Shown piece after piece: positions 1-13,900 of a stretch of DNA of 64,000 nt. Numbering within the stretch: position 1 is the first letter of the stretch; every line of letters begins with the position of its first letter. This DNA is from Orbilia blumenaviensis. Lineage: Eukaryota; Ascomycota; Orbiliomycetes; Orbiliales; Orbiliaceae. The notes under the pieces were generated by a model. The model was not told the origin of the DNA, ran no database searches, and was given only the letters and a program-made list of their open reading frames with translations. A program made the translations under genes and the position numbers. The DNA lies in assembly GCA_036872755.1 (NCBI GenBank), contig JAVHNS010000012.1:1-64000 (forward strand), in the 5' to 3' direction.

Positions 1-816
1 AAATTTGTTATAATTTTAAAAATATGGGCGTTAAAGATAATTTTATTTTTAATATAATAATTATTATAATTAATAAATATTTAAAAAATTAAATTTTTTA
101 AATATATTTTTATAAAAATAATTTTAAATTTATTATTTAAAAATTTATTATTTTATATTTTAAAATAGATTAAAAATTAATAAAAAAAATAATTAATTTT
201 TTTAAATTTGCTAAAATATTTTATTGGGTTTTTGATTTTAAATATTTTATTAATATTAGTTTTAACTTTTTTTTTATTATAATTTGTTTTAAGGATTTTA
301 TATTCTAATTATTTTTATAAAAATATTTTTTTTTTGTTTATAATAATTTACTTATATTTTATTTTTAAAATAATTATTTTTATTATAAAATTTTTTATAA
401 TTAGTAAAATTTGTTTATTTAAAAATTTTTTTATATTAATTATTGTATTAAATAAGTTTAATATTATATTAAATAATTATTTATATTTTTAAAAATGATT
501 TAATATTAATTATATTTTAGTTATAATATTGATGTATTTAATGTTTTTGTATTATTTAAATAAAATATTAATTTGTATTAATTTTAAATTTTTATTATTA
601 GTAATTAGTTCTAAAAAAAGTAATTTAATTTATTTTGCAAATGATTTTTTTATTTATATTTATTAATTTTAAGTTATAATTAATAGATGTATTATTTTAT
701 TAAAAAAATTGTTTTCTATTTTATAAATAATATTATAAAAATTATGATATTCAGTATTATTGTTATTACTTAATATATAATTTTTGTTTTATTATTAAAA
801 ATTGGATTAATTAAAA

Positions 817-1383
817 TATTATATTTATTTTAGATATTTTTTAAATAAGAAATTCCTAAAATAATTTAATATTCTTTAATTAATTATATTTTTAATTTAA
901 AATATTTAAATTATTTTTTTAAAATAAGTTAAATTAAATATAAAAATATCAAATAATGTAATTTTTAATAAAAAGATATTAAATTTAATAAATAAAAATA
1001 GTAAATAAAATATATTAAATATTAATAAATTAATTAATGGAGTCTAAAAAAAAATCCTAAGATTATTATCATTCAAAAGTTTTTATATATATAAGTATTA
1101 TTTATATAAATATAAATTGTTTATAAATTTAGATATTATATATTCTGGAAAATGTTATATGCATATAACACACTAAGTTACACATAACGTTTTTTGCATG
1201 ATTTATTCTAAAAATGTGTTGTTGGTATAATATATCTGCAGATGGTCTAGTTTTGATCTAATTTACTTCTAAATTTGTAATCCAAATATTTATAATAAAA
1301 ATCATTTTAGTGTAAGAAACAGCTTGTGAAAATGGACTTATGTTTGATACGCCAAGACATACTTAGTATGGCTGGCCGTGATA
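817..1383 (-). mobile_element. LTR-like repeat, copy A' (inverted)
   Basis: Inverted copy of the LTR family, the mirror of 1750-2306. It is the least mutated copy in its inner part (about 1140-1383), where C and G are still frequent. Its outer end has lost all GC. It ends at GTGATA beside the 366-bp core. Confidence 0.75.
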
Positions 1384-1749
1384 ATTTTTAAAAATAATAA
1401 ATTAGTTTTTTAATTTTTAAATAAAAAAAATTTTTTATTAAAAATTAATTAATTTATATATTATATTTTTTTAAAAAAAAAAATTTAATTAAAATTTTTA
1501 TTTATATATATATATATAAAAAAAAAAATTATAATTTTATATAAATATATTAATAAAAATTTTTATAATAAATTTATATAATTTTTTAATTTATTTATAA
1601 AATATTTTATATTATTTATATTAAAATTTAATAAAAAATTATAAATATATATTAATTATAAAAATTTAAATAATATTATAATTAAAAATATTAAATTTCT
1701 ACTACTAATAAATAAATTTTTTAATTATTTAATAAAAATAAATTATTTT
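1384..1749. repeat. 366-bp block at palindrome centre, repeated at 6050-6404
   Basis: The spacer between the two palindrome arms. Nearly the same sequence occurs at about 6050-6404, including a TATATATATATA run and the downstream A and T tracts. Here it is bordered on both sides by LTR starts (TATCAC); at 6404 it is bordered by the start of the chromovirus internal segment. It has no coding potential. It may be a decayed separate element or host target DNA carried along by a rearrangement. Confidence 0.75.
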
Positions 1750-2306
1750 TATCACGGCCAGCCATACTAGATATGCTTTGATATATTAAACATAAGTTTA
1801 TTTTTATAGGCTGTTTTTTATACTAAGATGATTTTTATTATAAATATTTAATAAGAGAAAATCATATTAAAAAGAGATGGGTTGGATTATGTTATATTAA
1901 TAATATAATTTTTAAAATAAATTATATAGAAAATATTATATATAGTTTGGTATGTTATATGTATATAATGCTTTTTAAAATATATAATGTCTAAATTTAT
2001 AAATGATTTATATTTGTATAAATAATGTTTATATATATAAGGATTTTTGAATAATAATAGTTTTAAGATTTTTTTTTAGATTTTATTAATTAATTTATTA
2101 ATATTTAATATATTTTGTTTATTATTTTTATTTATTAAATTTAGTATTTTTTTATTAGGAATTATATTATTTGATATTTTTATATTTAATTTAATTTATT
2201 TTAAAAAAATAATTTAAATATTTTAGATTAAAAATATAATTAATTAAAAAATATTAGATTGTTTTAAAAATTTTTTATTTAAAAAATATTTAAAATAAAT
2301 ATAATA
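1750..2306 (+). mobile_element. LTR-like repeat, copy A
   Basis: 557 bp, matching copies B and C along its whole length. The 5' end TATCACGGCCAGCC is unmutated. The 3' end is fully converted: where B and C read GGGAAATACCCGGGACAGG, this copy reads only A and T, exactly as expected from G-to-A and C-to-T change. Confidence 0.8.
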
Positions 2307-5300
2307 TTTTGATTAATTTAATTTTTAATAATAAGATAAAAATTATATATTAAATAATAATAATAATATTAAATATTATAACTTTTATAATATTATTTAT
2401 AAAATAGAAGATAATTTTTTTAATAAAGTAATATATTTATTAATTATAATTTAAAATTAATAAATATAAATAGAAAAATTATTTATAAAATAAATTAAAT
2501 TATTTTTTTTAAAATTAATTATTAATAATAAAAATTTAGAATTAATATAAATTAATATTTTATTTAAATAATATAAAAATATTAAATATATTAACATTAT
2601 AATTAAAATATAATTAATATTAAATTATTTTTAAAAATATAAATAATTATTTAATATAATATTAAATTTATTTAATATAATAATTAATATAAGAAAATTT
2701 TTAAATAAATAAATTTTATTAATTATAAAAAATTTTATAATAAAAATAATTATTTTGGAAGTAGAATATAAATAAGTTATTGTAAATAAAAAAAAAGTAT
2801 TTTTATAAAAATAATTGGAATATAAAATTTTTAAAATAAATTATGATAAGGAAAAAATTAAAATTAATATTAATAAAATATTTAAAATTGGAGATTTAAT
2901 AAAATATTTTAATAAATTTAAAAAAATTAATTATTTTTTTTATTAATTTTTAATTTATTTTGAAGTATAAAGTAATAGATTTTTAAATAATAAATTTAAG
3001 ATTATTTTTACAAAAATATATTTAAAAAATTTAATTTTTTAAATATTTATTAATTATAATAATTATTATATTAAAAATAAAATTACCTTTAATGTTTATA
3101 TTTTTAAAATTATAATAAATTTTGAGGAATTTGTTATATTCTTTAAATAATAATATAAAAAAAATAATAAGGTTAATAAAATTTGTAGAGATTTTAAAAA
3201 ATTTAAATAAATTAATTTAGTTTATAAATATTTTTATAAATTTAATTAAATTATTTTTTTTATTAAATAAAATAAATTTAATATTACTTACTAAATCTAA
3301 AAAAAATTAAAATTAAAATTAAAAATTCAAATTTTTTTTAGAAAATAATAATTTGAAAAATCTTTTAAATATATAGAAATATAGAAAATAATTATTAAAA
3401 TTAATAATATTTATTAACAAAATAAATATAATTAGAAAAAAAAAAATTTTTATGATTATAATTTTAAAAAAAATAAAAATAAAAAAAAAATATTTTAAAA
3501 TTAAAATAATAAAGAAAACAAAAATTAATATAAAAATAAAAATAAAAATTTTATTTTAAATAAAATTTTTAATCTAATTTCTATAAATTTTAATATAATT
3601 TAACATAATTATTTATATAATAAAGAGTTTAAAAGATTAAAATTCAATAGTTTTATTTATTATAATTACAATAAATCTAAGCATATTACTAAAAATTATA
3701 AAAAATTATAATAAAATAATATATTTTAATAATATAAAAATATTAAATTTATAAATATTAATTTTTTATTATTATTTATTACAAAAAAAATTTAAATAAT
3801 ATATTAATTTATTTTTTAAAAAATTAAACAACTTCAATAATAAATTTTTAAATAAACTTTAAATTATTTAATTATTTTTAATCAATTTATAAATATTTTT
3901 AAATTTATTATTTAAAAAAAAGAAATTAAATTTAAAATTATTTTAATTATTTATAATTTAATTTTTTAAAAATATTATTAACTTTAAAACAATTTAATAT
4001 TTAAAATTTATTTAAATTATAAAAAATGTTTTAATAAAAAATTTTTTTAAAAATATATATTTAAAAAAATTTATTATATTTGTTTAATTTATATTAATTT
4101 TATATTATAAAATTTTAAAATTTATTTATAATTTATTAATATAGTAGAAAATTTTTTTATTAAAATAAATTTATTATTTATTTATAATTAAATTTTTTAT
4201 AAATAAAAAAATTTTTTTATAAAATATTTAAATAATAAAAAAAAAGTTTATAAAAAAATTTTTTTTAATTTTTTAATTATATTTTATAAAAATTAAAATA
4301 ATAATAAAATTTTTATTTTTAAAATTTATATTAATAATATAATTTTTATGGAATTTAAAAAAAAATAAATTTAATATATAAATTATTAAAAAGAAATTTA
4401 TAATTAATATAAAAATTATAATTATATAATTTAAAATTAATTAAATTATAAATATTTAAATTATTATATTATTTTTATTATTAAATATATTAAATATAAA
4501 TATATTAAAAATTAAAAATAATTTTTTTTTAAAAAATATTAAGATGTTTTTTTTTATATTAATAATAATTTTTATAAAATTGATTTTGTAAAAAATTAAA
4601 AAATTTATTATAAAAAAATTAAAAATATTGATTTTTTTTTTACTTATAAATAAATTGATAAAATTAGATATATTATTTTAGAATATTAGAAAATTATTTT
4701 TAATTACTATTTATATAAAAATTGATTTTTAAATATAAAATTTTATAATTATATTTTTTATTTTTATAATTTTTGTTATAATAAATGAAATTTATATATT
4801 AAATATTTTAACTTTATTTAATTTATTTTTTATAATTTTAATATTTTTTTTAATTATAAAAAATATTTTTATTAATATTTTTTTTAAATTATTATTTAAT
4901 TTTTAATTTATTAAAATATTTATATTATTTAATTTAATATTAATTATAAAAAAAAAATTATAAAATATTATTAAAAAAATAAATATTATTATATAATTAA
5001 TATTAAATATATTATTAAATATAATTTAATAAAAAAAAAAAATTATTAATATTAATTTTATAAAAAATTAATTATTTATTTATTTTATAAAAAATATAAT
5101 TTTTATATTAATTATATTTAAAAATATATTATTTTTATTAAAAATTTTTATATTTTAAAAATTAAATTAAATATTTAAAATGTAAAATAGTGATGTATAT
5201 ATTATTAAAATTTTATTTTTAATATTTAATTTAATTTTAAATATTATTTTTAAAAAAATTATTTTAATTATAAATAAAATGATTTTATTTTATTTTATTA

Positions 5301-6049
5301 TTAATTTAAAATTATTAATTTTAAATAAAATTATTTTAAATTAAAATTTAATAAATTTTTTATATTAATAAAATTAAATTTATTGATGTTTATAAAAAAA
5401 TAAATATAAAAAGAAAAAATTAAGAAAATTTTAGGATTTAATATTATTTAAAAAATTTAAATTATGTATTATTAAAAATAAATTATTTAAATAATTTTTT
5501 TTATAATTAATTAAAAATTATTTTTTTTTATTAATTAATATTAATAAAAATTTTAATATATTTTTATTAAATTATAAAATAAAAAATTTATTTATTTATT
5601 TTGAAATTATTAAATAATTTAAATTATTTTATATTTAAAAATTTTAAAAAATATATATTATTATTTTTAATAATAATTTTTTTAAAATAATTATTTATAA
5701 AATTATTTTTATATTTTTTATAAATAAATATTTAAAAATAATTATAATAAATATTTTAAAAACCTTCTACAAATTGATTTTTAGATTTTTTTAATTGGAA
5801 AAATATAATTTAAATATTAATTAAAAAATTTAATATTTTAAATTTTTAAAATATAATTATAAAAAAATTTATTTTAAAATTTGATTAAATAATTAACCCC
5901 CAAAAAAAATCTATTATTAATTTATTTAATATATATTATAAAAAAAAGTTAATAATTATTTTTAAAATAAATTTTATTTTATAAGATATATTTTTTTTAA
6001 AATATAAAAAATTAATAAAAAAAAAAAAAAAATTTTAAATTAAATTTTT
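2307..6049 (+). mobile_element. Retroelement internal region, heavily decayed
   Basis: Sequence following LTR copy A. It is almost free of C and G and has no open frame. At 3658-3699 the plus strand reads Y-Y-N-Y-N-K-S-K-H-I-T-K-N-Y. This is a Gag zinc knuckle (C-x2-C-x4-H-x4-C) in which the three Cys codons have become Tyr codons by G-to-A change. A stretch near 4550-4800 may be integrase remains, but I could not confirm this. The first 815 bp are also present, inverted, at 1-816. Whether this region and the segment from 6405 onward once formed one element is unresolved. Confidence 0.55.
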
Positions 6050-6404
6050 AAAAATAATAAATTGGTTTTTTAGTTTTTAGATGAAAAAAATTTTTTATTA
6101 AAAATTAATTAATTTATATATTATATTTTTTTAAAAAAAAAAATTTAATTAAAATTTTTATTTATATATATATATATAAAAAAAAAAACTATAATTTTAT
6201 ATAAATATATTAATAAAAATTTTTGTAATAAATTTATATGATTTTTTAATTTATTTGTAGGATATTTTATATTATTTGTATTAAAATTTAATAAAAAACT
6301 ATAAATATATATTGATTATAAAAATTTAAATAATATTACAATTAAAAACATTAAATTTTTATTATTAATAAATAAGTTTTTTAATTATTTAATAGGAGTA
6401 AATT
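6050..6404. repeat. Second copy of the 366-bp block
   Basis: Copy of 1384-1749, joined directly to the first base of the 3.97-kb chromovirus segment. Its differences from the first copy are nearly all A/G transitions: this copy keeps G on the plus strand (TTGG, GTAGG, GGAG) where the palindrome copy has A. It is therefore mutated on one strand only. Confidence 0.75.
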
Positions 6405-9400
6405 ATTTTATTAAATTAAATATTATTAATATTTATTATAATATTAAAATAAATCCAAAAAAAAAATAAAAAATAATTTTTTAATACCACTATAATCTAT
6501 TTAAATATTTAATTATATCATTTAAACTAACTAATATACTAGTTTTTTTTTAAGTTTTTATAAATCATATATTTTAAAAATATATAAATATTATTTATAT
6601 TATTTATTTAAATAATATTTTAATTTTTAATAAAATATTAAAAAAATATAAAAAAAATGTTAATATAATATTAAAATTTTTTTAAAATTATAATTTATAT
6701 ATAATATTAAATAAATTAGAATTTGTTATTATTAAATATAAATTTTTAAAAATCATAATTATCTTAAATAAAATTAAAATAAATTCAAAAAAAATTTAAA
6801 CCATTCAAAATTAATTTTTTTTTAAAAATATTAAAAAAATATAATTATTTTTTAAATTTTATAATTATTATTAATAATTTATTCAAAAATATAACTTTAT
6901 ATTAATAATATTTTCCAAACTTACTAAAAAACAACTAAAATTTAAAATAATATTTAAAAAAATTTAAATTTTTAAAATTCTAAAAAAATTATTTATCTTC
7001 ATTTTTATTTTTAAACTTTATAATCTAAAATTATTTATTAAAATTAAAATTGATATTTTTATAATAATACTAAAAATTTACTTATTTTAATTTTATAAAA
7101 ATAAATAATAATACTTTATTATTTATATTTTTTATAAATTTAATATTATATAATTATAATATATTATTTATAATAAAAAATTAATAATTATTATAAAAAT
7201 ATATTAAAAATAATATATTTATTTTTAAAATAAAAAATTTTTTATAATTTTATTTAATTATAAAAATTTTATTTATTTTTTAATTATAAAAGAATTTAGT
7301 AAATAATAAGTTTAATAATAAAAATTTTTTAATAAATACAATATAAAAATAATATATTTTAAAAAAAAAAAAAATATTTTTGTAAATATAATAAATAAAA
7401 AACTAAATCTTATTAAAAATATTAAATTTAATAAAAAAGTAATTTTTAAATATAATAATATTAAAAATTAAATTTTTATTAATAAATTTTTAAATTTAAT
7501 AAAATATAATATTAAAAATAATTTTTAATAGAAAATTTTTAAAATTTATAAATAAAATTTTGTTGTATAGTGGATTTTAAAAAAAGAAAATATATTTTTT
7601 TATTTTAAATTAATTAATAAAATTATTATGTTTTAAAATTTATTTTATATTTTGATTAAGAAATTTTAAGAAAAATTTATTTTTTTATATTATAATTATT
7701 TAATTTATGGTTATTTTGGAATTGATTGTATTTAGGAGTTTATTATAAAAATTTATTTTTGGTTTTAAATAAGAAAATAGATTGAAGAATATATTAAAAT
7801 TTATAATCTTTACTATAAAAATAAATTTAATCAATATAAATTTTATAGAATTTTTTAATTATATGATGTATTAAGTGTATTTTTTAAAATTATTATTTAT
7901 AATTTTGTGTAAGGAATATTTTTAATATAAAATTTTTTTATTAATAAATTATATGATAAAATATTAATTATTATAAATAAATTAATAAAAATTATTATTT
8001 TTATTTTATGGGATAGTTAATGGGGAGTTAAAAAATTATAATAAATTTATTATAATTATATTTTTTTTAAATATGGAATTTAATGGAAATATATTTTTGA
8101 TTACAACTTTTTTTTTATAAATAAATATTGGTAATCAATTATGAATTAAATTAATATTAAATTAAATATTATAATTAAAAATTATGTTTAAATGGATGGA
8201 GTTTTTAAAAGATTTATTTAAATTTTTGAAATTTATTTTTGAAATTTTTTTAATTATGTTTAAAATAATTAAATATTTTTTTTATTTATAATAAAATTTA
8301 TTTATAATATTTTTTAATATTTAATTATTAAATATATTTTATATAAAGTATTAAAAAAATAAATATCTAAAATTATTTTTTTTTTTTTTACATTAAAAAA
8401 AATTATTTTTAAAATTAAAAAATATATAAAATTAATAAAAAATGTTTATAATATTTTTATAAAAAATTTTTAATTTTTATAAAAAAAAATAAATTATTAT
8501 TATAATAAATAACAAAAAAAAATTTTAAATTTTAAAAAAAAAAATAAAATATATTTATTTATATAAAATTTAAAAATTAAGTAATTTAATAAAAAATTTA
8601 ATTTTTAAAAATTTAGTTTATATATAATTAAAAAAAAATTTAAAAAATATTATTTTGAATTTAATATATTTAAATTAATATAAATATATAAGATATTTTA
8701 TATTTTAGTTTTAAAAAAAACTTCTTTAAAATTTAAAAAAAATTTAAATAAAATTAAAATTAAATATAATAATTATATAAAATATAAAGTTAAAAAAATT
8801 TTTAACAAATTTAATAATAATAATAAATATTTTATTTATTAAATTACTCCCTACAAACTAAAAAATGATTTTTAATAATTAAAAAAAAATATTTTGTTAT
8901 AAATTATATAAAATTATTTTAGGAATAGGGATTTATTTTATTAATTTAATATTTTTGTATTTAAATAAAAATAAGAAAAATTTAAGAAAAATAGAGATTA
9001 ATATATTTTATAGATTTTTGATTTATAAAAATATAGTTTTTTTATTTAATTAGTTTTTATATTTATGAATTTTTTTTATAAATATCTACTTTTATAGATA
9101 TATGGTTTAAATAAATATCTATAATATTATTTATTTAATTATTTTTTAATTTTTTTTAGATATTTTATTTTTTTAATTAATAAAATTTTATATTTTAGTA
9201 GTATTAATAAGTGATTGTATAAAAATTATATTAATAAAATGATATTATGAATTATTGGAGTTAATGATTTAGTACAAATTATAATAAGATAATAAAATAT
9301 GATTTAATTTAAAAATAAAAAATTATAAATATATAATAAGAAATTAATTAAATTTTAAATAGTATTTTAAAGGAAATTTTTTATAAAAAATATAAAATAA

Positions 9401-10377
9401 TTTTTATTTTATTTAATAAAAAAATTTACTGTATTTGTTGGGATGTTATAAAAAAAATTAAATACTTTATTAAATATTAATGAATTTTCACCAATTTTTT
9501 TTTTAATAATCAGATTATTTTTGAATATTATATTATTTTTTATAACTTTTTATTTTTTATGAAAAAAAAATTCTCGATACTTTTATATGATTATTAAAAT
9601 TTCAATGGATTAACATTTTAATTTAGTTGTAATAATATTAAAATCAATTAAAAATTTTATAAATTTTATTTAATTTTTGATAATTTTTTAATATATTATT
9701 TTATATTAAACAAAAATTTTTTTTAATTTTTTAAATTTTTTATTTTAAATTTTTATAATATAATTTATTAAAAATTTTAGATTAGAAATATTTTACAAAA
9801 TAAAAAAAAACAAAAATTATTTATAAAAAATTATATTATATTTTTTTATTTTATTTTATCTATAATAAATTTTGTATTTAATATTTTTTTCTAATATAAT
9901 ATAAATATAATTGTTTATAATATAATATGAATATAAAATTATAATTTTTAAATTTTTTAATTTAAATTGTTTAAAAAAAATGGTCCTTTTTTATTTTATT
10001 TGGACATAATTTTCTAATCTTTTTTTTAAGTTTTTAAATAGTGTTTTGTTGTATAATTAAAATAAAAAATTTAATATTGTTTTGTATATATAAAAAAATA
10101 TTTTATAATTTAAATTTTAAAATTTAGTTATAATATAAATTATAATTATTTATATTTAATTTTAATTATATAATTATATAATATAATTATGAAGAATTAT
10201 ATTTTTGGGTATATAATTTCTTATATATAAATTTCTTTTAAATGATTTTCCTATATAATAGAATTTTATAAATAAATTTTATATAAAAATTTTTTATCTA
10301 ATTTTATTATATTTTTTATATATAAAAAAATTTTGTATAGGAATTTTTTTTTTAAAAGTTTTCTTTAAAAAAGAAGA
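6405..10377 (+). mobile_element. Ty3/gypsy chromovirus internal segment, copy D1
   Basis: About 3.97 kb, repeated in tandem at 10938-14906. One plus-strand frame can be followed without indels from 7706 to beyond 8800 despite stops. It reads an H2C2-type integrase zinc-binding region (GYFGID... from 7706, originally GHFG), then D-to-N at 7976, an intact D at 8099 followed by FFINKYW, and E-to-K at 8207. The spacing D-35-E is preserved. In the same frame YKVKKIFNKF at 8783 resembles the start of a chromodomain. A purine tract (AAAAAAGAAGAT) precedes the LTR at 10378. A complete gag-RT part is not present in front. Confidence 0.75.
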
Positions 10378-10937
10378 TAATATCACAACCAACTATACTA
10401 AATATATTTTAATATATTAAATATAAATTTATTTTTATAAATTATTTCTTATACCAAAATAATTTTTATTATAAATATTTAATAAAAAAAAACTATATTA
10501 AAAAAAAATAAATTAAATTATATTATATTAATAACATAATTTCCAAAATAAACCATGTAAAAAATATTATATGTGGTTTAATACATTATATATATATAAT
10601 ACTTTCTAGGATACATAACACTTAAATTTATAAATAATTTACATTTGTATGGACAATACTCATATATATAAAAATTTTTAAATAATAATAATCTCAAAAT
10701 TTTTTTTTAAATTTCATTAATTAATTTATTAATACTTAATATACTTTGTTTATTACCTCTATTTATTAAATTTAATATCCCCTTACTAGGAGTTATATTA
10801 TTTAATATTTTTATATTTAATTTAACTTACCTTAAGAGAATAATCTGAATATTTTAGATTGAGAATATGATTAGTTAAAAAATGTTAGGCTGTTTTAGGA
10901 ATTTCTTATTTGGGAAATACCCGGGACAGGTGTAACA
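10378..10937 (+). mobile_element. LTR-like repeat, copy B
   Basis: About 557-560 bp, between the two tandem internal segments. Most of its body has lost G but keeps C on the plus strand. The last 50 bases, with GGGAAATACCCGGGACAGG and the terminal GTGTAACA, are untouched. Ends of the TG...CA type (TGATATCAC...TGTAACA before mutation) are inferred. Confidence 0.8.
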
Positions 10938-13900
10938 ATTTTATTAAATTAAATATTATTAATATTTATTATAATATCAAAATAAATTTAAAAAAAAAAT
11001 AAAAAATAATTTTTTAATATTATTATAATTTATTTAAATATTTAATTATATTATTTAAATTAATTAATATATTAATTTTTTTTTAAATTTTTATAAACTA
11101 TATATTTCAAAAATATATAAATATTATTTATATTATCTACCTAAATAACATTTTAATTTTTAATAAAATATTAAAAAAATATAAAAAAAATATTAACACA
11201 ATATTAAAATTTTTTTAAAATTATAATTTACATATAACACTAAATAAGTCAAAATTTATTATTACTAAATATAAATTTTTAAAAATTATAATTATTTTAA
11301 ATAAAATTAAAATAAATTTAAAAAAAATTTAAATTATTTAAAATTAATTTTTTTTTAAAAATATTAAAAAAATATAATTATTTTTTAAATTTTATAATTA
11401 TTATTAATAATTTATTTAAAAATATAATTTTATATTAACAATATTTTCCAAACTTACCAAAAAACAACTAAAATTTAAAATAATATTTAAAAAAATTTAA
11501 ATTTTTAAAATTTTTAAAAAATTTTTTATTTTTATTTTTATTTTTAAATTTTATAATTTAAAATTATTTATTAAAATTAAAATTAATGTTTTTATAATAG
11601 TATTAAAAATTTATTTATTTTAATTTTATAAAAATAAATAATAATATTTTATTATTTATATTTTTTATAAATTTAATATTATATAATTATAATATATTAT
11701 TTATAATAAAAAATTAATAATTATTATAAAACTATATTAAAAATAATATATTTATTTTTAAAATAAAAAATTTTTTATAATTTTATTTAATTATAAAAAT
11801 TTTATTTATTTTTTAACTACAAAAAAATTTAATAAATAATAAATTTAATAATAAAAATTTTTTAATAAATATAATATAAAAATAATATATTTTTAAAAAA
11901 AAAAAATGTTTTTATAAATATAATAAATAAAAAATTAAATTTTATTAAAAATATTAAATTTAATAAAAAAGTAATTTTTAAATATAATAATATTAAAAAT
12001 TAAATTTTTATAAATAAATTTTTAAATTTAATAAAATATAATATTAAAAATAATTTTTAATAAAAAATTTTTAAAATTTATAAATAAAATCTTATTATAT
12101 AATAAATTTTAAAAAAAAAAATATATTTTTTTATTTTAAATTAATTAATAAAATTATTATATTTTAAAATTTATTTTATATTTTAATTAAAAAATTTTAA
12201 AAAAAAAATATTTTTTTATATTACAATCATCTAATTTATAATTATTTAGAAATTGATTATATTTAAAAACTTATTATAAAAATTTATTTTTAATTTTAAA
12301 TAAAAAAATAAATTAAAAAATATATTAAAATTTATAATTTTTATTATAAAAATAAATTTAATTATTATAAATTTTATAAAATTTTTTAATTATATAATAT
12401 ATTAAATATATTTTTTAAAATTATTATTTATAATTTTATACAAAAAATATTTTTAATATAAAACTTTTTTATTAATAAATTATATAATAAAATATTAATT
12501 ATTATAAATAAATTAATAAAAATTATTATTTTTATCTTATAAAATAATTAATAAAAAATTAAAAAATTATAATAAATTTATTATAATTATATTTTTTTTA
12601 AATATAGAATTTAATAAAAATATATTTTTAATTATAATTTTTTTTTTTACAAATAAATATTAATAATTAATTATAAATTAAATTAATATTAAATTAAATA
12701 TTATAATTAAAAATTATATTTAAATAAATAAAACTTTTAAAAAATTTATTTAAATTTTTAAAATTTATTTTTGAAATTTTTTTAATTATATTTAAAATAA
12801 TTAAATATCTTTTTTATTTATAATAAAATTTATTTATAATATTTTTTAATATTTAATTATTAAATATATTTTATATAAAGTATTAAGAAAATAAATATCT
12901 AAAATTTTTTTTTTTTTTTTTATATTAAAAAAAATTATTTTTAAAATTAAAAAATATATAAAATTAATAAAAAATATTTATAATATTTTTATAAAAGATT
13001 TTTAGTTTTTATAAAAAAAATAAGTTATTATTATAATAAATAATAAAAAAAAGTTTTAAATTTTAAAAAAAAAAATAAAATATACTTACTTATACAAAAT
13101 TTAAAAATTAAATAATTTAATAAAAAATTTAATTTTTAAAAATTTAATTTATATATAATTAAGAAAAAATTTGAAAAATATTATTTTAAATTTAATATAT
13201 TTAAATTAATATGGATATATAAAATATTTTATATTTTAATTTTAAAAAAAACTTTTTTAGGATTTAAAAAAAATTTGAATAAAATTAAAATTAAATATAA
13301 TAATTATATAAAATATAAAGTTAAAAAAATTTTTAATGGATTTAATAATAATAATGAATATTTTATTTATTAAATTACTTTTTATAAATTAAAAAACAAT
13401 TTCTAACAATTAAAAAAAAATATTTTATTATAAATTATATAAAATTATTTTAGGAATAGGGATTTATTTTATTAATTTAATATCCTTATATTTAAATAAA
13501 AATAAAAAAAATTTAAAAAAAATAAAAATTAATATATTTTATAAATTTTTAATTTATAAAAATATAATTTTTTTATTTAATTAATTTTTATATTTATAAA
13601 TTTTCTTTATAAACATTTACTTTTATAAATATATAATTTAAATAAATATTTACAATATTATTTATTTAATTATTCTTTAATTTTTTCCAAATATTTTATT
13701 TTTTTAATTAATAAAATTTTATATTTTAACAATATTAACAAATAATTATATAAAAACTATATTAATAAAACAATATTATAAATTATTAAAATTAATAATT
13801 TAATATAAATTATAATAAAATAACAAAATATAATTTAATTTAAAAATAAAAAATTATAAATATATAATAGGAAATTAATTAAATTTTAAATAATATTTTA

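Larger units (their letters stand above)
1..3121. repeat. Giant inverted repeat (palindrome) of two LTR-element ends
   Basis: The left arm (1-1383) is the reverse complement of the right arm (1750-3121), apart from transition mutations and small indels. The first bases of the window pair with the bases just before 3121, so the left arm probably continues outside the window. Each arm contains a copy of the 557-bp LTR-like repeat (817-1383 inverted, 1750-2306 direct) followed by the same internal sequence. The arms are separated by a 366-bp core (1384-1749). The inner arm tips keep an intact GC-rich stretch, TATGGCTGGCCGTGAT and its complement. The arrangement is two elements in opposite orientation, produced by nested insertion or rearrangement. 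Confidence 0.85.
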
